The translations under genes were made by a program, and so were the position numbers. The notes beneath the pieces were generated by a model. The model did not search any database and was not told the origin of the DNA. It worked only from the letters and a program-made list of their open reading frames with translations. Source: Treponema sp. (GTDB lineage Bacteria; Spirochaetota; Spirochaetia; Treponematales; Treponemataceae). Taken from it: a DNA stretch of 64,000 bases. Below, in pieces: positions 44,673 through 53,687 of this stretch. How positions within the stretch are numbered: the first letter of the stretch is position 1; each line of letters begins with the position of its first letter. The stretch is taken from positions 1-64,000 of the forward strand of contig JAGCTZ010000161.1 of the NCBI GenBank assembly GCA_017963165.1, read 5' to 3'.

Positions 44673-46015
44673 TAAGGAATTGTAATAGTAAAGGTTGTTC
44701 CTTCTGCAGGCTTTGATTCTACATCAATTTTCCAGCCGTGTGTATCAATAATATTTTTAACAACGCTAAGACCTATACCCATTCCTTCTTCGCGTCTTGA
44801 ATTTGTAGCCCGGTAGAACAGATTAAATATGTTTTTAAGATCTTTTTCTTCAATGCCAATACCGGTATCAGAGATTTTATAAATTACATTATTGTCTTTT
44901 ATAAAGGCACTTAATGAAATTGTGTCATTGTCTTTTGTATATCTTAGTGCATTGTTAAACAGATTTTCAAAGATTCTTGTGGCAAGCTGCTTGTCAAACG
45001 GAACAAGAACTTCTTTTTCAAGGTTTATGTCAGTAACAATCTTGCGGTTAAAGACATTTCCAATTGTCTGTTCTTCATTTATTATTTCGGTAAGGAATTC
45101 TGTGATTGATTGAGTTTTCATCGTCTGTCGTAATTCTGTAGAATTCATTTTGGTATAGCTGATGAGTACATCAATCATATTTTCAAGCTGATTTGTTTTT
45201 GTGGTTATAAGCTCCATCGCATTTTTTACGTCTTCTTCTTTGGAGATGATTCCATCTGAAATTGCTTCTGTATAACCTTTAATTACGGCAACCGGAGTTC
45301 TCAGGTCGTGACTTATGCCCATGATAAATTTGGATTTTTGTTTCTGTGCATCAATAAGGGAAACACGCATTTTTTCAAGACTTTCAGAAATAGAAGTAAT
45401 TTCATTTGATTTTTTTATATCATAAGGGATGTTTCTGCTTAAATCGCCGTTTGCAATTGCCTGTGTATCGTCTTCAATTTTTTTAATTGATTTGTTGATT
45501 GTTTTAGAAAGTCTGATAATAATCACAATGCTTAAAACTAAGAAAAATAGAAGAATTGAATACAAAATAGGGAAGTATTGCTGATTTCTTGAAAAAACAC
45601 TTTTCTTTCTTGGTACACGCGTAATCATCATTGAATCGAGTGTTGGTGTTCTTAATGATGTAAACTGATAAAAATATTTGTTCGAAGTTCCTTCCATAAT
45701 TAACCAGAGTTCAAACTGTGAGGCAAAAGAATTTGTCGGTATTTCTTTTATAGAAGAAGTGATTACAAGTCCTGTAAGATTATCTACAAGAGCAGTTTCC
45801 ACATTTTTTGGTAAAAGCCGTACATTTTTAAGAAAAAGTTTATAGTCATCAGCCGTCATGTTTGAAGAATCAAGTTTGCGGACTTCTTCATAACCTGATA
45901 GAAGCATGTTACGCTGCGAGCGCAGATAGGAATTGATACATAAAAAGACAATGCATGCCAGAGGAATAGCTATAATTGTTGTAGCAAGTAAATTAAGCTG
46001 ATGTTTAAGTTTCAT
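44669..46015 (-). CDS. Sensor histidine kinase (EnvZ/PhoR type)
   Basis: A 448-residue membrane kinase: helices at about 10-30 and 155-178 flank a periplasmic sensor of about 120 residues; a HAMP domain follows (residues about 180-230); His236 in M-G-I-S-H-D-L-R-T-P is phosphorylated; the HATPase domain has N-N-A-L-R-Y, D-T-G-I-G-I and G-M-G-I-G-L-S-V boxes. TTAAGGAT precedes the ATG. Six bases behind the regulator gene. The stimulus is unknown. Confidence 0.93.
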   Translation of the reverse strand: MKLKHQLNLLATTIIAIPLACIVFLCINSYLRSQRNMLLSGYEEVRKLDSSNMTADDYKLFLKNVRLLPKNVETALVDNLTGLVITSSIKEIPTNSFASQFELWLIMEGTSNKYFYQFTSLRTPTLDSMMITRVPRKKSVFSRNQQYFPILYSILLFFLVLSIVIIIRLSKTINKSIKKIEDDTQAIANGDLSRNIPYDIKKSNEITSISESLEKMRVSLIDAQKQKSKFIMGISHDLRTPVAVIKGYTEAISDGIISKEEDVKNAMELITTKTNQLENMIDVLISYTKMNSTELRQTMKTQSITEFLTEIINEEQTIGNVFNRKIVTDINLEKEVLVPFDKQLATRIFENLFNNALRYTKDNDTISLSAFIKDNNVIYKISDTGIGIEEKDLKNIFNLFYRATNSRREEGMGIGLSVVKNIIDTHGWKIDVESKPAEGTTFTITIPY

Positions 46016-46021
46016 ATATCC

Positions 46022-46735
46022 TTAATTCTTGATGTAGTCCTTATTAAATATATATCCTTTTCCAAATTCTGTCTTTATATATTTTGCATCAGAAGGATTT
46101 ACTTCGAGCTTTTTTCTAAGTCTCTGGATATATACTGCTACTGCCGTTATGTCTCCGTACTGAACTTTCCATACATCATTAAAGATTTTTTCTGGAGAAA
46201 GTACGGTTCCGGCATTTTTTACAAGATATTCAAGTACATCATATTCTTTTGTTGAAAGGGGAATTTTATGGCCATCTTTTTTAAGTACACAACTGTTCAA
46301 GAGCAGTGTAAAATCTCCAAAGGTAATTGATTCTTCGGAAGTCCCTATAGAAGCGTTCTGGCGCCTTAAGATTGCCTGTACTCTTGCAACAAGAACGCTT
46401 GGTGAAAAAGGTTTTGTAACAAATTCATCGGCGCCGATATTCAAACCGCTTATGATATCTTCATCTGCATCTCTGGCAGATACAATCATTACAGGAATGG
46501 GAGATGTAAACATTTCGCGGAATTGCTTTAAGAATTCAAAGCCGCTCATTCCAGGTAAATTCAAATCAAGTATAAGCAGATCTGGTTTGGCGCCGGTCGA
46601 AAGCTTTTTAAGAGCATCTTCTGCATTGTAAAAAGGCTCTGGTGTCATATCTGATTTTTCAAGATACATACAAACAAGTTTAGAAATAGATTCTTCGTCT
46701 TCAATTACAAAAATATCAGGCTTTTTTTCGTCCAT
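46022..46735 (-). CDS. OmpR/PhoB-type response regulator
   Basis: A 237-residue regulator. Receiver acidic residues E12/D13 and phospho-acceptor D57 in L-L-I-L-D-L-N-L-P-G, switch lysine in F-V-T-K-P-F, and a winged-helix DNA-binding domain (about residues 140-232) with E-Y-D-V-L-E-Y-L-V-K-N-A-G-T-V and Y-I-Q-R-L-R-K-K-L are present. GAGGTGTTGAT precedes the ATG. The perfect palindrome TCGTTATAACGA at 46796-46807 lies 60 bases upstream and could be its own operator. Confidence 0.94.
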   Translation of the reverse strand: MDEKKPDIFVIEDEESISKLVCMYLEKSDMTPEPFYNAEDALKKLSTGAKPDLLILDLNLPGMSGFEFLKQFREMFTSPIPVMIVSARDADEDIISGLNIGADEFVTKPFSPSVLVARVQAILRRQNASIGTSEESITFGDFTLLLNSCVLKKDGHKIPLSTKEYDVLEYLVKNAGTVLSPEKIFNDVWKVQYGDITAVAVYIQRLRKKLEVNPSDAKYIKTEFGKGYIFNKDYIKN

Positions 46736-46882
46736 ATCAACACCTCGACTATAAATTATTATAATTAAGAAATAAAAAAAAGAAATAACAAAATATCGTT
46801 ATAACGAAAATTTAATATAACCACGCATATATAATAGAATGTTATAAAAATAATTTAATATAAGAATATAAAATTTAAGAAA

Positions 46883-47034
46883 AAAAAATTGCTCCCAGGC
46901 GCCTTACGGATTTCAAAACCGCACGACAGTGTCGTGCTACATGCTACAGTGCCTTGGAATTATATACGTGGCCGCTCGCGCGGCCGCACTGTAGAATGTT
47001 TTTGAAATCCGTAATTCGCCTTCCGCAATTTTTT
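46883..47034. repeat. GC-rich branched palindromic element
   Basis: Nested complementary arms: AAAAAATTGC/GCAATTTTTT (46883-46892 with 47025-47034), GGCG/CGCC, a perfect 15-bp stem TTACGGATTTCAAAA (46904-46918 with 47000-47014), then inside it a hairpin GCACGAC-AGT-GTCGTGC (46921-46937) and a stem CTACAGTGC/GCACTGTAG (46944-46952 with 46986-46994) capped by GGCCGC-TCGC-GCGGCC (46970-46985). No reading frame. The strongly GC-rich interior contrasts with AT-rich flanks. Transcribed either way it would end in T-runs, so it may terminate both ways, be a small RNA, or be a miniature mobile element. Confidence 0.85.
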
Positions 47035-47102
47035 CAATATATTTGAATTATTCTATATTTATTATTTAATAAGATTTTTTTTCATTTTTTTATATAATTT
47101 TC

Positions 47103-47130
47103 TTGAAATATAAATAAAATCGTTTATAAT
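47103..47130 (+). promoter_or_regulatory. Sigma70 promoter of the fla operon
   Basis: TTGAAA (47103-47108), 16 bases, TATAAT (47125-47130); a start near 47137 gives a leader of about 70 bases. A housekeeping and not a sigma28 promoter, as reported for the T. pallidum fla operon. Confidence 0.8.
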
Positions 47131-47207
47131 GGTAGTATCTTTAAATATATTTAAAATATCTTTAGGGATACTATTGACGTTTTTGCGTCTTAAGTGGAAA
47201 ATTAAAA

Positions 47208-47408
47208 ATGATAGATTTATTGCGGTTAGATGGGAAAATTTTTTGGGTGAATCCGCACATGATCGAAGCTATGGAAACAAATCCAGACCTGACATTAACA
47301 ATGCTGTCAGGTCGCAAAATCATTGTTCGAAATTCCCCCCAGGAAGTAATCCAGAAAATCATAGAATATCGCAAGCAAATCGGCATCGATAAGCAAGAGG
47401 TCTTGTAA
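47208..47408 (+). CDS. flbD: FlbD-family flagellar protein
   Basis: A 66-residue protein of the small FlbD family (not the Caulobacter regulator of the same name), found next to motA in many bacteria. The motif L-D-G-K-I-F-W-V-N-P-H-M-I-E-A-M-E is typical. Role unclear; first gene of the operon here. TAAGTGGAAA lies before the ATG. The stop overlaps the motA ATG by one base. Confidence 0.9.
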   Translation: MIDLLRLDGKIFWVNPHMIEAMETNPDLTLTMLSGRKIIVRNSPQEVIQKIIEYRKQIGIDKQEVL

Positions 47409-48190
47409 TGGATATAGCTACTATAGTCGGTATTGTTGGTGGTGCAGCCATGATCGTCATGTCTGTAATGACATCCGGTGGTACACTTGGAGGAATTATT
47501 GACCCTCCATCTGCAGCCATGACCATTGGTGGTTCTTACTTTGCAATGTTCATTGCGTCTCCTCTTAAGAAGGCGCTTGGTCTTTTTAAGATTATGGGAC
47601 GTGCCTTTAAGGTTCCGGATTTTGGTGAAAAAAATATTGTAGTAAATATGCAGGCGTTATCCGAAAAGGCACGTCGTGAAGGTATTCTTGCCCTTGAAGA
47701 TGGTCTTGATGATCTTGATGATCCGTTTATGAAAACAGGCCTTCGTCTTGTAGTAGACGGTACAGACGGTAACATTATCCGTTCAATCATGGAAAATGAA
47801 ATGAACCAGACAGAAGCCCGTCATATGGAGTGGATCGGCGTTATTAACGTATGGGCCGGTTTTGCTCCAGGTTTTGGTATGATGGGTACTGTAGTAGGTC
47901 TTATTGGTATGTTGAATAACCTTGAAGATAAGTCTTCTCTTGGTCCTAACATGGCCGTTGCGTTGATTACAACACTTTACGGTTCTATGATGGCCAACTG
48001 GCTCATTTCTCCGTTTGCAAGTAAGCTTCTTGCTCATAACCAGCAGGAAATGCGTACAAAGGAAATGATTATAGAAGGTGTTCTTGCTATTCAGGCTGGT
48101 GAAAACCCACGTATTATGGCACAGAAACTCCTTACATATCTGGATCCTGCAACAAGAAAAGCTATTGAAGCTGATGTTCTTAAGGATTAA
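47408..48190 (+). CDS. motA: Flagellar stator protein MotA
   Basis: A 260-residue stator subunit with four membrane helices, forming the proton channel with MotB. The cytoplasmic loop with E-K-A-R-R-E-G-I-L-A-L-E and the helix-3 motif W-A-G-F-A-P-G-F-G-M-M-G-T-V-V-G-L-I are diagnostic. Usual length. Confidence 0.96.
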   Translation: MDIATIVGIVGGAAMIVMSVMTSGGTLGGIIDPPSAAMTIGGSYFAMFIASPLKKALGLFKIMGRAFKVPDFGEKNIVVNMQALSEKARREGILALEDGLDDLDDPFMKTGLRLVVDGTDGNIIRSIMENEMNQTEARHMEWIGVINVWAGFAPGFGMMGTVVGLIGMLNNLEDKSSLGPNMAVALITTLYGSMMANWLISPFASKLLAHNQQEMRTKEMIIEGVLAIQAGENPRIMAQKLLTYLDPATRKAIEADVLKD

Positions 48191-48203
48191 TAGGAAAAAG
48201 TAG

Positions 48204-48932
48204 ATGGGAAAGAAAGCAAAGGAACCTGAAAAACCGTCAACGGCGTGGCAAGGTACCTATGGTGACATGATTACTCTTATGCTCTGCTTCTTTGTAATGT
48301 TGTACAATCCTTCTGAGGTTGACGTTACACAGCTGGCAACAATTACTCAGAGTCTTCAGATGCAGGAAACAGAAACTACCTCTGGTGGTATGTCTCTGTC
48401 TGCAGGTCGTCTTTCTGATTTAGGAAATAATATAAATTCTCTGCCATCTCTGGAAAAAGGAAAATCTCTTGGACTTGCAAAGAAAAAAGCTGTAAGTCTT
48501 TTTGCACCAGATGTAAAATCAAATAAAATCACAATTACAAGTGATGAACGTGGACTTGTAATTACACTTCTTTCTGATAATTTCTTCGAAGAGGGAAGCG
48601 CAGAACTTAATATAAATGAAACACGTGAAACACTGCTTAGACTTTCTGAATTCTTCCGTTCATCAGAGCTTGGAGACAGACGTTATAGAATAGAAGGTCA
48701 TACAGATAATACTCCTGTGGCAGATGATTCAATTTTTCCAAGCAACTGGGAACTTTCTGCAACAAGAGCAGTTAACGTTTTGCATTATCTTGCCGATTAT
48801 GGAGTAGATGAGAATAAGTTTTCTGTTGCCGGTTATTCCGATACCAGACCTAAGTTCTCTAATGATACGGCCGAAGGTCGAGCTTATAACAGACGTGTAG
48901 ATATAATAATTCTAGACGAAGGACATTTTTAA
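48204..48932 (+). CDS. motB: Flagellar stator protein MotB
   Basis: A 242-residue stator subunit. Ion-channel Asp21 lies at the start of the single membrane helix ([11 protein letters not shown]). The OmpA-like peptidoglycan-binding domain (about 115-240) has E-G-H-T-D-N-T-P and N-W-E-L-S-A-T-R-A and ends with N-R-R-V-D-I-I-I. Anchors the motor to the cell wall. Confidence 0.95.
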   Translation: MGKKAKEPEKPSTAWQGTYGDMITLMLCFFVMLYNPSEVDVTQLATITQSLQMQETETTSGGMSLSAGRLSDLGNNINSLPSLEKGKSLGLAKKKAVSLFAPDVKSNKITITSDERGLVITLLSDNFFEEGSAELNINETRETLLRLSEFFRSSELGDRRYRIEGHTDNTPVADDSIFPSNWELSATRAVNVLHYLADYGVDENKFSVAGYSDTRPKFSNDTAEGRAYNRRVDIIILDEGHF

Positions 48933-48965
48933 TGTTAAAATTATTTAAATTTGCTGGAGGGGAAT

Positions 48966-49526
48966 ATGGCAGATGATGAAGAAGATTTGAACCTTGATGA
49001 TGGTGGTAGCGGTGCTGCTCCTTCTAAAAAGCGTGGGCTCGGAAATCTTTTTTCTGGCTTGTTAAAATGGATTATTATCGCCGTTGCTGCAATTATTGTA
49101 ATAATTGTTGTTGTATTCTTCACGGTAAAAATCGTAAATAAAAATAGTGCTAAAAATGCATACAATCCTAACGTTAGTGCCGAAGAATATCAGGGCCAGC
49201 GAGAGGTTTATGACTGGTATAAATCAATCGGTGTAATCCAGACTACAACCTGCGATGAAAATGCTGCAACAGTACGTGTAAATGTATATCTTGGCTACAA
49301 AAAAGACGATAAAGCTACTTCAACAGAAATTACATCACGTTCTGTAGAATTAAAAGACTTTTTGCGACGATATTTCCGTGGAAAAACAGCCGCAGAGCTA
49401 AAAAATTCAAATAATGAAGAAAAATTAAAAATGGAAATAAGGAACGGAATAAACGATAAGGTTCTTTCTGGTTCCAAAATCCGAGATATAAGTTTTGATC
49501 AATTAGATGTAATTGAACAGAATTAA
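48966..49526 (+). CDS. fliL: Flagellar basal-body protein FliL
   Basis: A 186-residue single-pass protein (membrane helix about 33-58) with a periplasmic domain that surrounds and stabilises the stator. The acidic N-terminus, D-D-E-E-D-L-N-L-D-D, and the C-terminal L-K-M-E-I-R-N-G-I-N match. ATG 48966 follows GGAGGGGAAT; a TTG at 48951 is rejected because it overlaps that site. Confidence 0.9.
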   Translation: MADDEEDLNLDDGGSGAAPSKKRGLGNLFSGLLKWIIIAVAAIIVIIVVVFFTVKIVNKNSAKNAYNPNVSAEEYQGQREVYDWYKSIGVIQTTTCDENAATVRVNVYLGYKKDDKATSTEITSRSVELKDFLRRYFRGKTAAELKNSNNEEKLKMEIRNGINDKVLSGSKIRDISFDQLDVIEQN

Positions 49527-49542
49527 AAAAGGTGGAGTGTGA

Positions 49543-50580
49543 ATGAACGAGGTTCTGTCACAGGACGAGATTGACCAACTTCTTAATGCCATCAGTTCGG
49601 GCGATACCGATACCGATGAATTTAAGCCGGTCAATAGTACACGCAAAATAAAAATTTACGACTTTAAGCGTCCTTCTAAGTTCTCAAAGGAACAGCTGCG
49701 TACGGTCTCAAATATGCATGAGACCTTTGCGCGTTTAACGACAACAAGTCTTTCGGCACAGCTGCGTTCGCTTGTTCATGTACACGTTGCTTCTGTAGAT
49801 GAACTTACTTACGAAGAATTTATTCGTTCTATTCCGACTCCAACAACGCTTGCTATTATAAACATGGATCCACTCAAGGGTAGTGCGGTTCTGGAAATAG
49901 ACCCTGCAATTACTTTCTGTATGATTGACCGACTTTTTGGTGGTCGCGGTGCTACTTCAAGTAACAAGAACCGTGATCTTACAGATATCGAACAGGAAGT
50001 AATGGAAGGTGTAATTGTACGTATTCTTGCAAATATGCGCGAAGCTTGGACTCAGGTAATTGATTTGCGTCCACGTTTTGCTCAGATTGAAACAAATCCC
50101 CAGTTTGCACAGATTGTACCACCAACAGAAATGGTCGTTCTTGTAACTTTGGACACAAAAGTCGGTGATGAAGAAGGAATGATGAACTTCTGTATCCCAT
50201 ATCTTACTATTGAGCCGATTGTTTCAAAGCTTTCTACTCAGTTCTGGTTCTCTTCGGTAAGAAGAAGTTCTACAACTCAGTATCTTGGAACAATTAAAGG
50301 ACAAATTTCTTCTGTAGATATGGATATCGTGGCAGAAATAGGAACAATTAATCTGCCAATCAGAGATGTGCTTTCATTGCGTGTTGGTGATGTTGTACGT
50401 CTTTCAAGCATCAAAGTTGGAGATGCTTTAACACTTAGTGTTGGAAATAAGAAAAAGTTTTACTGTCAGCCGGGTGTTGTCGGTAAAAAAATGGCTGTAC
50501 AGATAACAGGAAAGATTGAAGAAAGTGACGCGGAGGAATTCGAAGAGCTTTCCGTAGAAGGAGACGAATCGTATGAGTGA
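49543..50580 (+). CDS. fliM: Flagellar switch protein FliM
   Basis: A 345-residue C-ring component. The CheY-binding peptide [11 protein letters not shown] is at residues 4-14, followed by the central domain with I-Y-D-F-K-R-P and the C-terminal SpoA domain (about 250-325). Site AAAAGGTGGAGTGTGA before the ATG. Overlaps fliY by eight bases. Confidence 0.96.
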   Translation: MNEVLSQDEIDQLLNAISSGDTDTDEFKPVNSTRKIKIYDFKRPSKFSKEQLRTVSNMHETFARLTTTSLSAQLRSLVHVHVASVDELTYEEFIRSIPTPTTLAIINMDPLKGSAVLEIDPAITFCMIDRLFGGRGATSSNKNRDLTDIEQEVMEGVIVRILANMREAWTQVIDLRPRFAQIETNPQFAQIVPPTEMVVLVTLDTKVGDEEGMMNFCIPYLTIEPIVSKLSTQFWFSSVRRSSTTQYLGTIKGQISSVDMDIVAEIGTINLPIRDVLSLRVGDVVRLSSIKVGDALTLSVGNKKKFYCQPGVVGKKMAVQITGKIEESDAEEFEELSVEGDESYE

Positions 50581-51850
50581 TGGTGCTATCTCGCAAGATG
50601 AAATTGATGCTTTGCTTTCTGGCGTTTCAGTTGATGGTCTGAATTCTTCAGGCCACGTTGGAAATGGTCCAAGCTATCATATTGATATACCGACTCTTCA
50701 AAAACTTGCTGAGGAATTAAAGCCAAAGCTTGAAGAGAACGTAAATAAATATACAGGAGCGTCTTTTACAGTCGAAAATCCTGTTGTAGAGCTTTCAAGC
50801 AGAGATAAGGTGCTTGCAAGGCTTCCTGAGGTTGTTGTTGGAATTAATGCCGATTACAACGAAGGAATTAAAGGAAGTCATCTTTACATTCTTTCAACAG
50901 ATTTTTGTCTTAAGCTTTTTGCTCTTGTAAATAATGAAGAAGCAACTGAAGTTGACGATATGGTTCTTTCTGTTGTTTCAGAAATTGTTGCAACACATGT
51001 AAGTGCTCAGATAAATAGTCTTGATTCAAAGCTTCCTGGAATTACTTATTCAACTCCGGAAAGTGTTAACGAATCTAAAGCAATGATAATGTTCCCTCAG
51101 GGGGACTTTGTACTTACAAGCTATCCGCTTACTCTTGATGGAAAGGCTTATACTCTTTGGGAATGTTTGAGCGGTGACGCTTCTGAAAAAATTTCTAATG
51201 CCCTTGGTGGTGGAGCTTCTGCAGAAGATGATTCAATGGCAAGTCTTGGTATGGATGCCTTGAATGGAATGGGACTTGGTCCGGATCCTGCAGCACAACT
51301 TGGTTTAGGTGGCGGAGCCGCTATGGGTGGTGCAGCAATGGGTGGAGCCGCTATGGGCGGTGCAATGCCAAATATGCAGATGGGCGGAATGCAACAGAAT
51401 ATGGGTATGCCAAACATGGGAATGGGTGGTATGCAGCAGAATATGGGAATGGGAGGCATGGCTGGCGGTATGGGCGCTATGGGCGGTATGCAGATGCCTG
51501 CTAACATGGGTGTAAATATGGGAATGAATGTTCCAAATGTACAGTCTCTGCAATTCCCAAATCTTGCAGCTGGAATGGGTACTGGCGAGCAGGGAAATAT
51601 CGGTCTTATCATGGATGTATTCATGGAAATGACCGTAGAGCTTGGTCGAACTAAACGTTCTATCAAGGATATTCTTGGTATGGGTGAAGGTACAATTATT
51701 GAGCTTGATAAGCTTGCCGGTGAACCTGTAGATATTCTTGTAAATCACAAGCAGATTGCAAAGGGAGAAGTTGTAGTTATCGATGAAAACTTTGGTGTCC
51801 GCGTAACTGAAATTCTCTCTCCAATGGAAAGGGTAAACGACTTAAGCTAA
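50573..51850 (+). CDS. fliY: Flagellar switch protein FliY/FliN with Met-Gly linker
   Basis: A 425-residue switch protein. The N-terminus [12 protein letters not shown] is a CheY-binding peptide as in FliM; a CheC-like domain follows (about 35-200), in which E-I-V-A stands where CheC phosphatases have E-x-x-N, so phosphatase activity is doubtful. A linker made almost only of Met, Gly, Asn, Gln and Ala (about 225-320) is unusual. The FliN SpoA domain is at the C-terminus (about 345-420). Torque and switching role in the C-ring. Confidence 0.92.
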   Translation: MSDGAISQDEIDALLSGVSVDGLNSSGHVGNGPSYHIDIPTLQKLAEELKPKLEENVNKYTGASFTVENPVVELSSRDKVLARLPEVVVGINADYNEGIKGSHLYILSTDFCLKLFALVNNEEATEVDDMVLSVVSEIVATHVSAQINSLDSKLPGITYSTPESVNESKAMIMFPQGDFVLTSYPLTLDGKAYTLWECLSGDASEKISNALGGGASAEDDSMASLGMDALNGMGLGPDPAAQLGLGGGAAMGGAAMGGAAMGGAMPNMQMGGMQQNMGMPNMGMGGMQQNMGMGGMAGGMGAMGGMQMPANMGVNMGMNVPNVQSLQFPNLAAGMGTGEQGNIGLIMDVFMEMTVELGRTKRSIKDILGMGEGTIIELDKLAGEPVDILVNHKQIAKGEVVVIDENFGVRVTEILSPMERVNDLS

Positions 51851-51877
51851 AACCGATTTTTTAGGGTGGGGAAATTG

Positions 51878-52558
51878 GTGAATAATATAAAATCTCATTA
51901 TAGAGTAAAAACTCTTTTTTGTATCTCATTAATTCTGCTGTTCGCAGCAGAAAATTTGTTTTCTCAGGCAAATCAAAATCAAACAGAAAATATAGCAACT
52001 GCACAGACTGTAAATTCTTCATTTGAAAACGACACAAATTATTTTGCTGATAATTCTAATGGTTCAGATTCTGGAAATGCTGCCAGCACTTATAAAGCTC
52101 CTTCTACAGCAAGATTAATCATACGAATGATTGTTGTTCTTGTACTTGTTGTTGCCGCTCTTTATGGATTAATGTGGTTTTTCAAGAAAAAGAACAATCC
52201 TGCACAAAGCGATGATGATTTTTTAAGAAGAGTTTCATCACTTACACTTTCACCTGGAAAATCTGTAGAAATAGTAACACTTGTAGACCGAGGTTTTATT
52301 CTTGGTGTAACAGACAGCAATATAAATCTTATTGCCGAAATTACAGATAAAGAAATGATTTCTGCACTTAACCTTAACTTCGACAAAAAACAGAATACAA
52401 AAAAACCAATGAATTTCTCTGATGTACTTGATATGTTTATGCCGGGTAATGCAAGAAACAGAAGTAATATATACAGTAATACAGAACAGGCTGTAGAAAA
52501 TCTTTCTAGAAATTCTGTAAATGAAGAAACAGAACCTTCGGATGGAAACAACAGATGA
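51878..52558 (+). CDS. fliO: FliO-like flagellar biosynthesis protein
   Basis: A 226-residue protein with a signal-like hydrophobic N-terminus, a periplasmic Asn/Ser-rich part, a membrane helix (about 68-92) followed by F-K-K-K, and a small cytoplasmic domain with L-S-P-G-K-S-V-E-I-V-T-L-V-D-R-G-F-I-L-G-V, the FliO hallmark. Assists FliP assembly. The start is not certain: GTG 51878 is chosen for its spacing from GGTGGGG; TTG 51875 and GTG 51866 are alternatives. Confidence 0.82.
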   Translation: MNNIKSHYRVKTLFCISLILLFAAENLFSQANQNQTENIATAQTVNSSFENDTNYFADNSNGSDSGNAASTYKAPSTARLIIRMIVVLVLVVAALYGLMWFFKKKNNPAQSDDDFLRRVSSLTLSPGKSVEIVTLVDRGFILGVTDSNINLIAEITDKEMISALNLNFDKKQNTKKPMNFSDVLDMFMPGNARNRSNIYSNTEQAVENLSRNSVNEETEPSDGNNR

Positions 52559-53379
52559 AAAGCTTAAGAAAATCAATTTTAATAATTCTGTTTTTCCTCA
52601 TTCCTCTTGCGACACTTCCTTCACAGTCAACAAATACATTTCCGCAGGGCTCTACATCTGGCACTACAGAAATGAATGAAAATATAAGACCTGTACAGAT
52701 TCCAAATATTGCTGTTCAGATTACAGAACCGCAGTCTGGTAAGGAAGTTGCTTTTTCTGTAAGACTTCTGCTTTTGCTTACAGTTCTTACTCTTGCTCCA
52801 AGTATTCTTATTCTTGTAACCTGCTTCCTTCGTTTTTCAATTGTTCTTGATTTTATTAAACGAGCACTTTCTTTACAGCAGGTTCCGCCAACTTCTGTTT
52901 TAAATGGAATTGCTTTTTTTATGACAGTATTCATAATGTGGCCTACCTTTACCACAATGTATAATAATTCATTTAAGCCGCTTTCTGACGGACAGATTGG
53001 AATTGAACAGGCTTATAAAGAGGCAGAAGCTCCAATCCGCGAGTTTATGTTTCAGCAGATGTCTGATGATACAACCTATATCAAGCTTTTTATGAATATG
53101 TCAAAACTTGAAAAGCCTGAAACTCCAAGTGATGTACCGACATATATTCTGGTTCCGTCGTACATTCTTCATGAGCTTACAGTTGCCTTTAAAATCGGCG
53201 TTCTTTTGTATATTCCGTTTATAGTTATAGATATGGTAGTCGCAAGTATACTTATGGCTATGGGTATGATGATGTTGCCTCCGGTTCAGATTTCCATGCC
53301 GTTCAAGCTTATTCTTTTTGTTCTTGTTGACGGTTGGGGACTTTTGACACAACAGTTGTTTGTATCTGTTATAAGGTAG
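52555..53379 (+). CDS. fliP: Flagellar export gate protein FliP
   Basis: A 274-residue membrane component of the export gate. A cleavable signal peptide is followed by four membrane helices. L-V-T-C-F-L-R-F-S-I-V-L and the last part P-P-V-Q-I-S-M-P-F-K-L-I-L-F-V-L-V-D-G-W are the FliP signatures. Overlaps fliO by four bases. Confidence 0.96.
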   Translation: MKSLRKSILIILFFLIPLATLPSQSTNTFPQGSTSGTTEMNENIRPVQIPNIAVQITEPQSGKEVAFSVRLLLLLTVLTLAPSILILVTCFLRFSIVLDFIKRALSLQQVPPTSVLNGIAFFMTVFIMWPTFTTMYNNSFKPLSDGQIGIEQAYKEAEAPIREFMFQQMSDDTTYIKLFMNMSKLEKPETPSDVPTYILVPSYILHELTVAFKIGVLLYIPFIVIDMVVASILMAMGMMMLPPVQISMPFKLILFVLVDGWGLLTQQLFVSVIR

Positions 53380-53386
53380 GTGGAGT

Positions 53387-53656
53387 ATGTCAATCGGTGA
53401 AGTAATATCCCTTATGCGTGGCGCTGTAACTCAAATTATCTCGATAATAGCTCCAGTTCTTGGACTTGCACTTATAGTTGGACTTGTTGTTGCAATCCTT
53501 CAGGCAGTAACTTCAATTCAGGAACAGACACTTACATTTCTACCAAAGCTTCTTGTAATACTTTTAGTAATTGCACTTCTTGGAGGCTTTATGTTTACTT
53601 CCTTAAGGGAATATACTGTTGCTTTGTTTAACCGGATACCTGATTTTGCAAAATAA
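53387..53656 (+). CDS. fliQ: Flagellar export gate protein FliQ
   Basis: An 89-residue protein with two membrane helices, the normal length. A-V-T-S-I-Q-E-Q-T-L-T-F-L-P-K-L is the family signature. AGGTGGAGT precedes the ATG. Confidence 0.95.
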   Translation: MSIGEVISLMRGAVTQIISIIAPVLGLALIVGLVVAILQAVTSIQEQTLTFLPKLLVILLVIALLGGFMFTSLREYTVALFNRIPDFAK

Positions 53657-53687
53657 TTAAAAAAGGAGTTTATAAAAGGATTTTCAA

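Noticed and set aside
51148..51666. 172-residue minus-strand frame opposite fliY
   Set aside because: Mirror of the Met-Gly repeat (Pro/Ile-rich translation); no ribosome-binding site.
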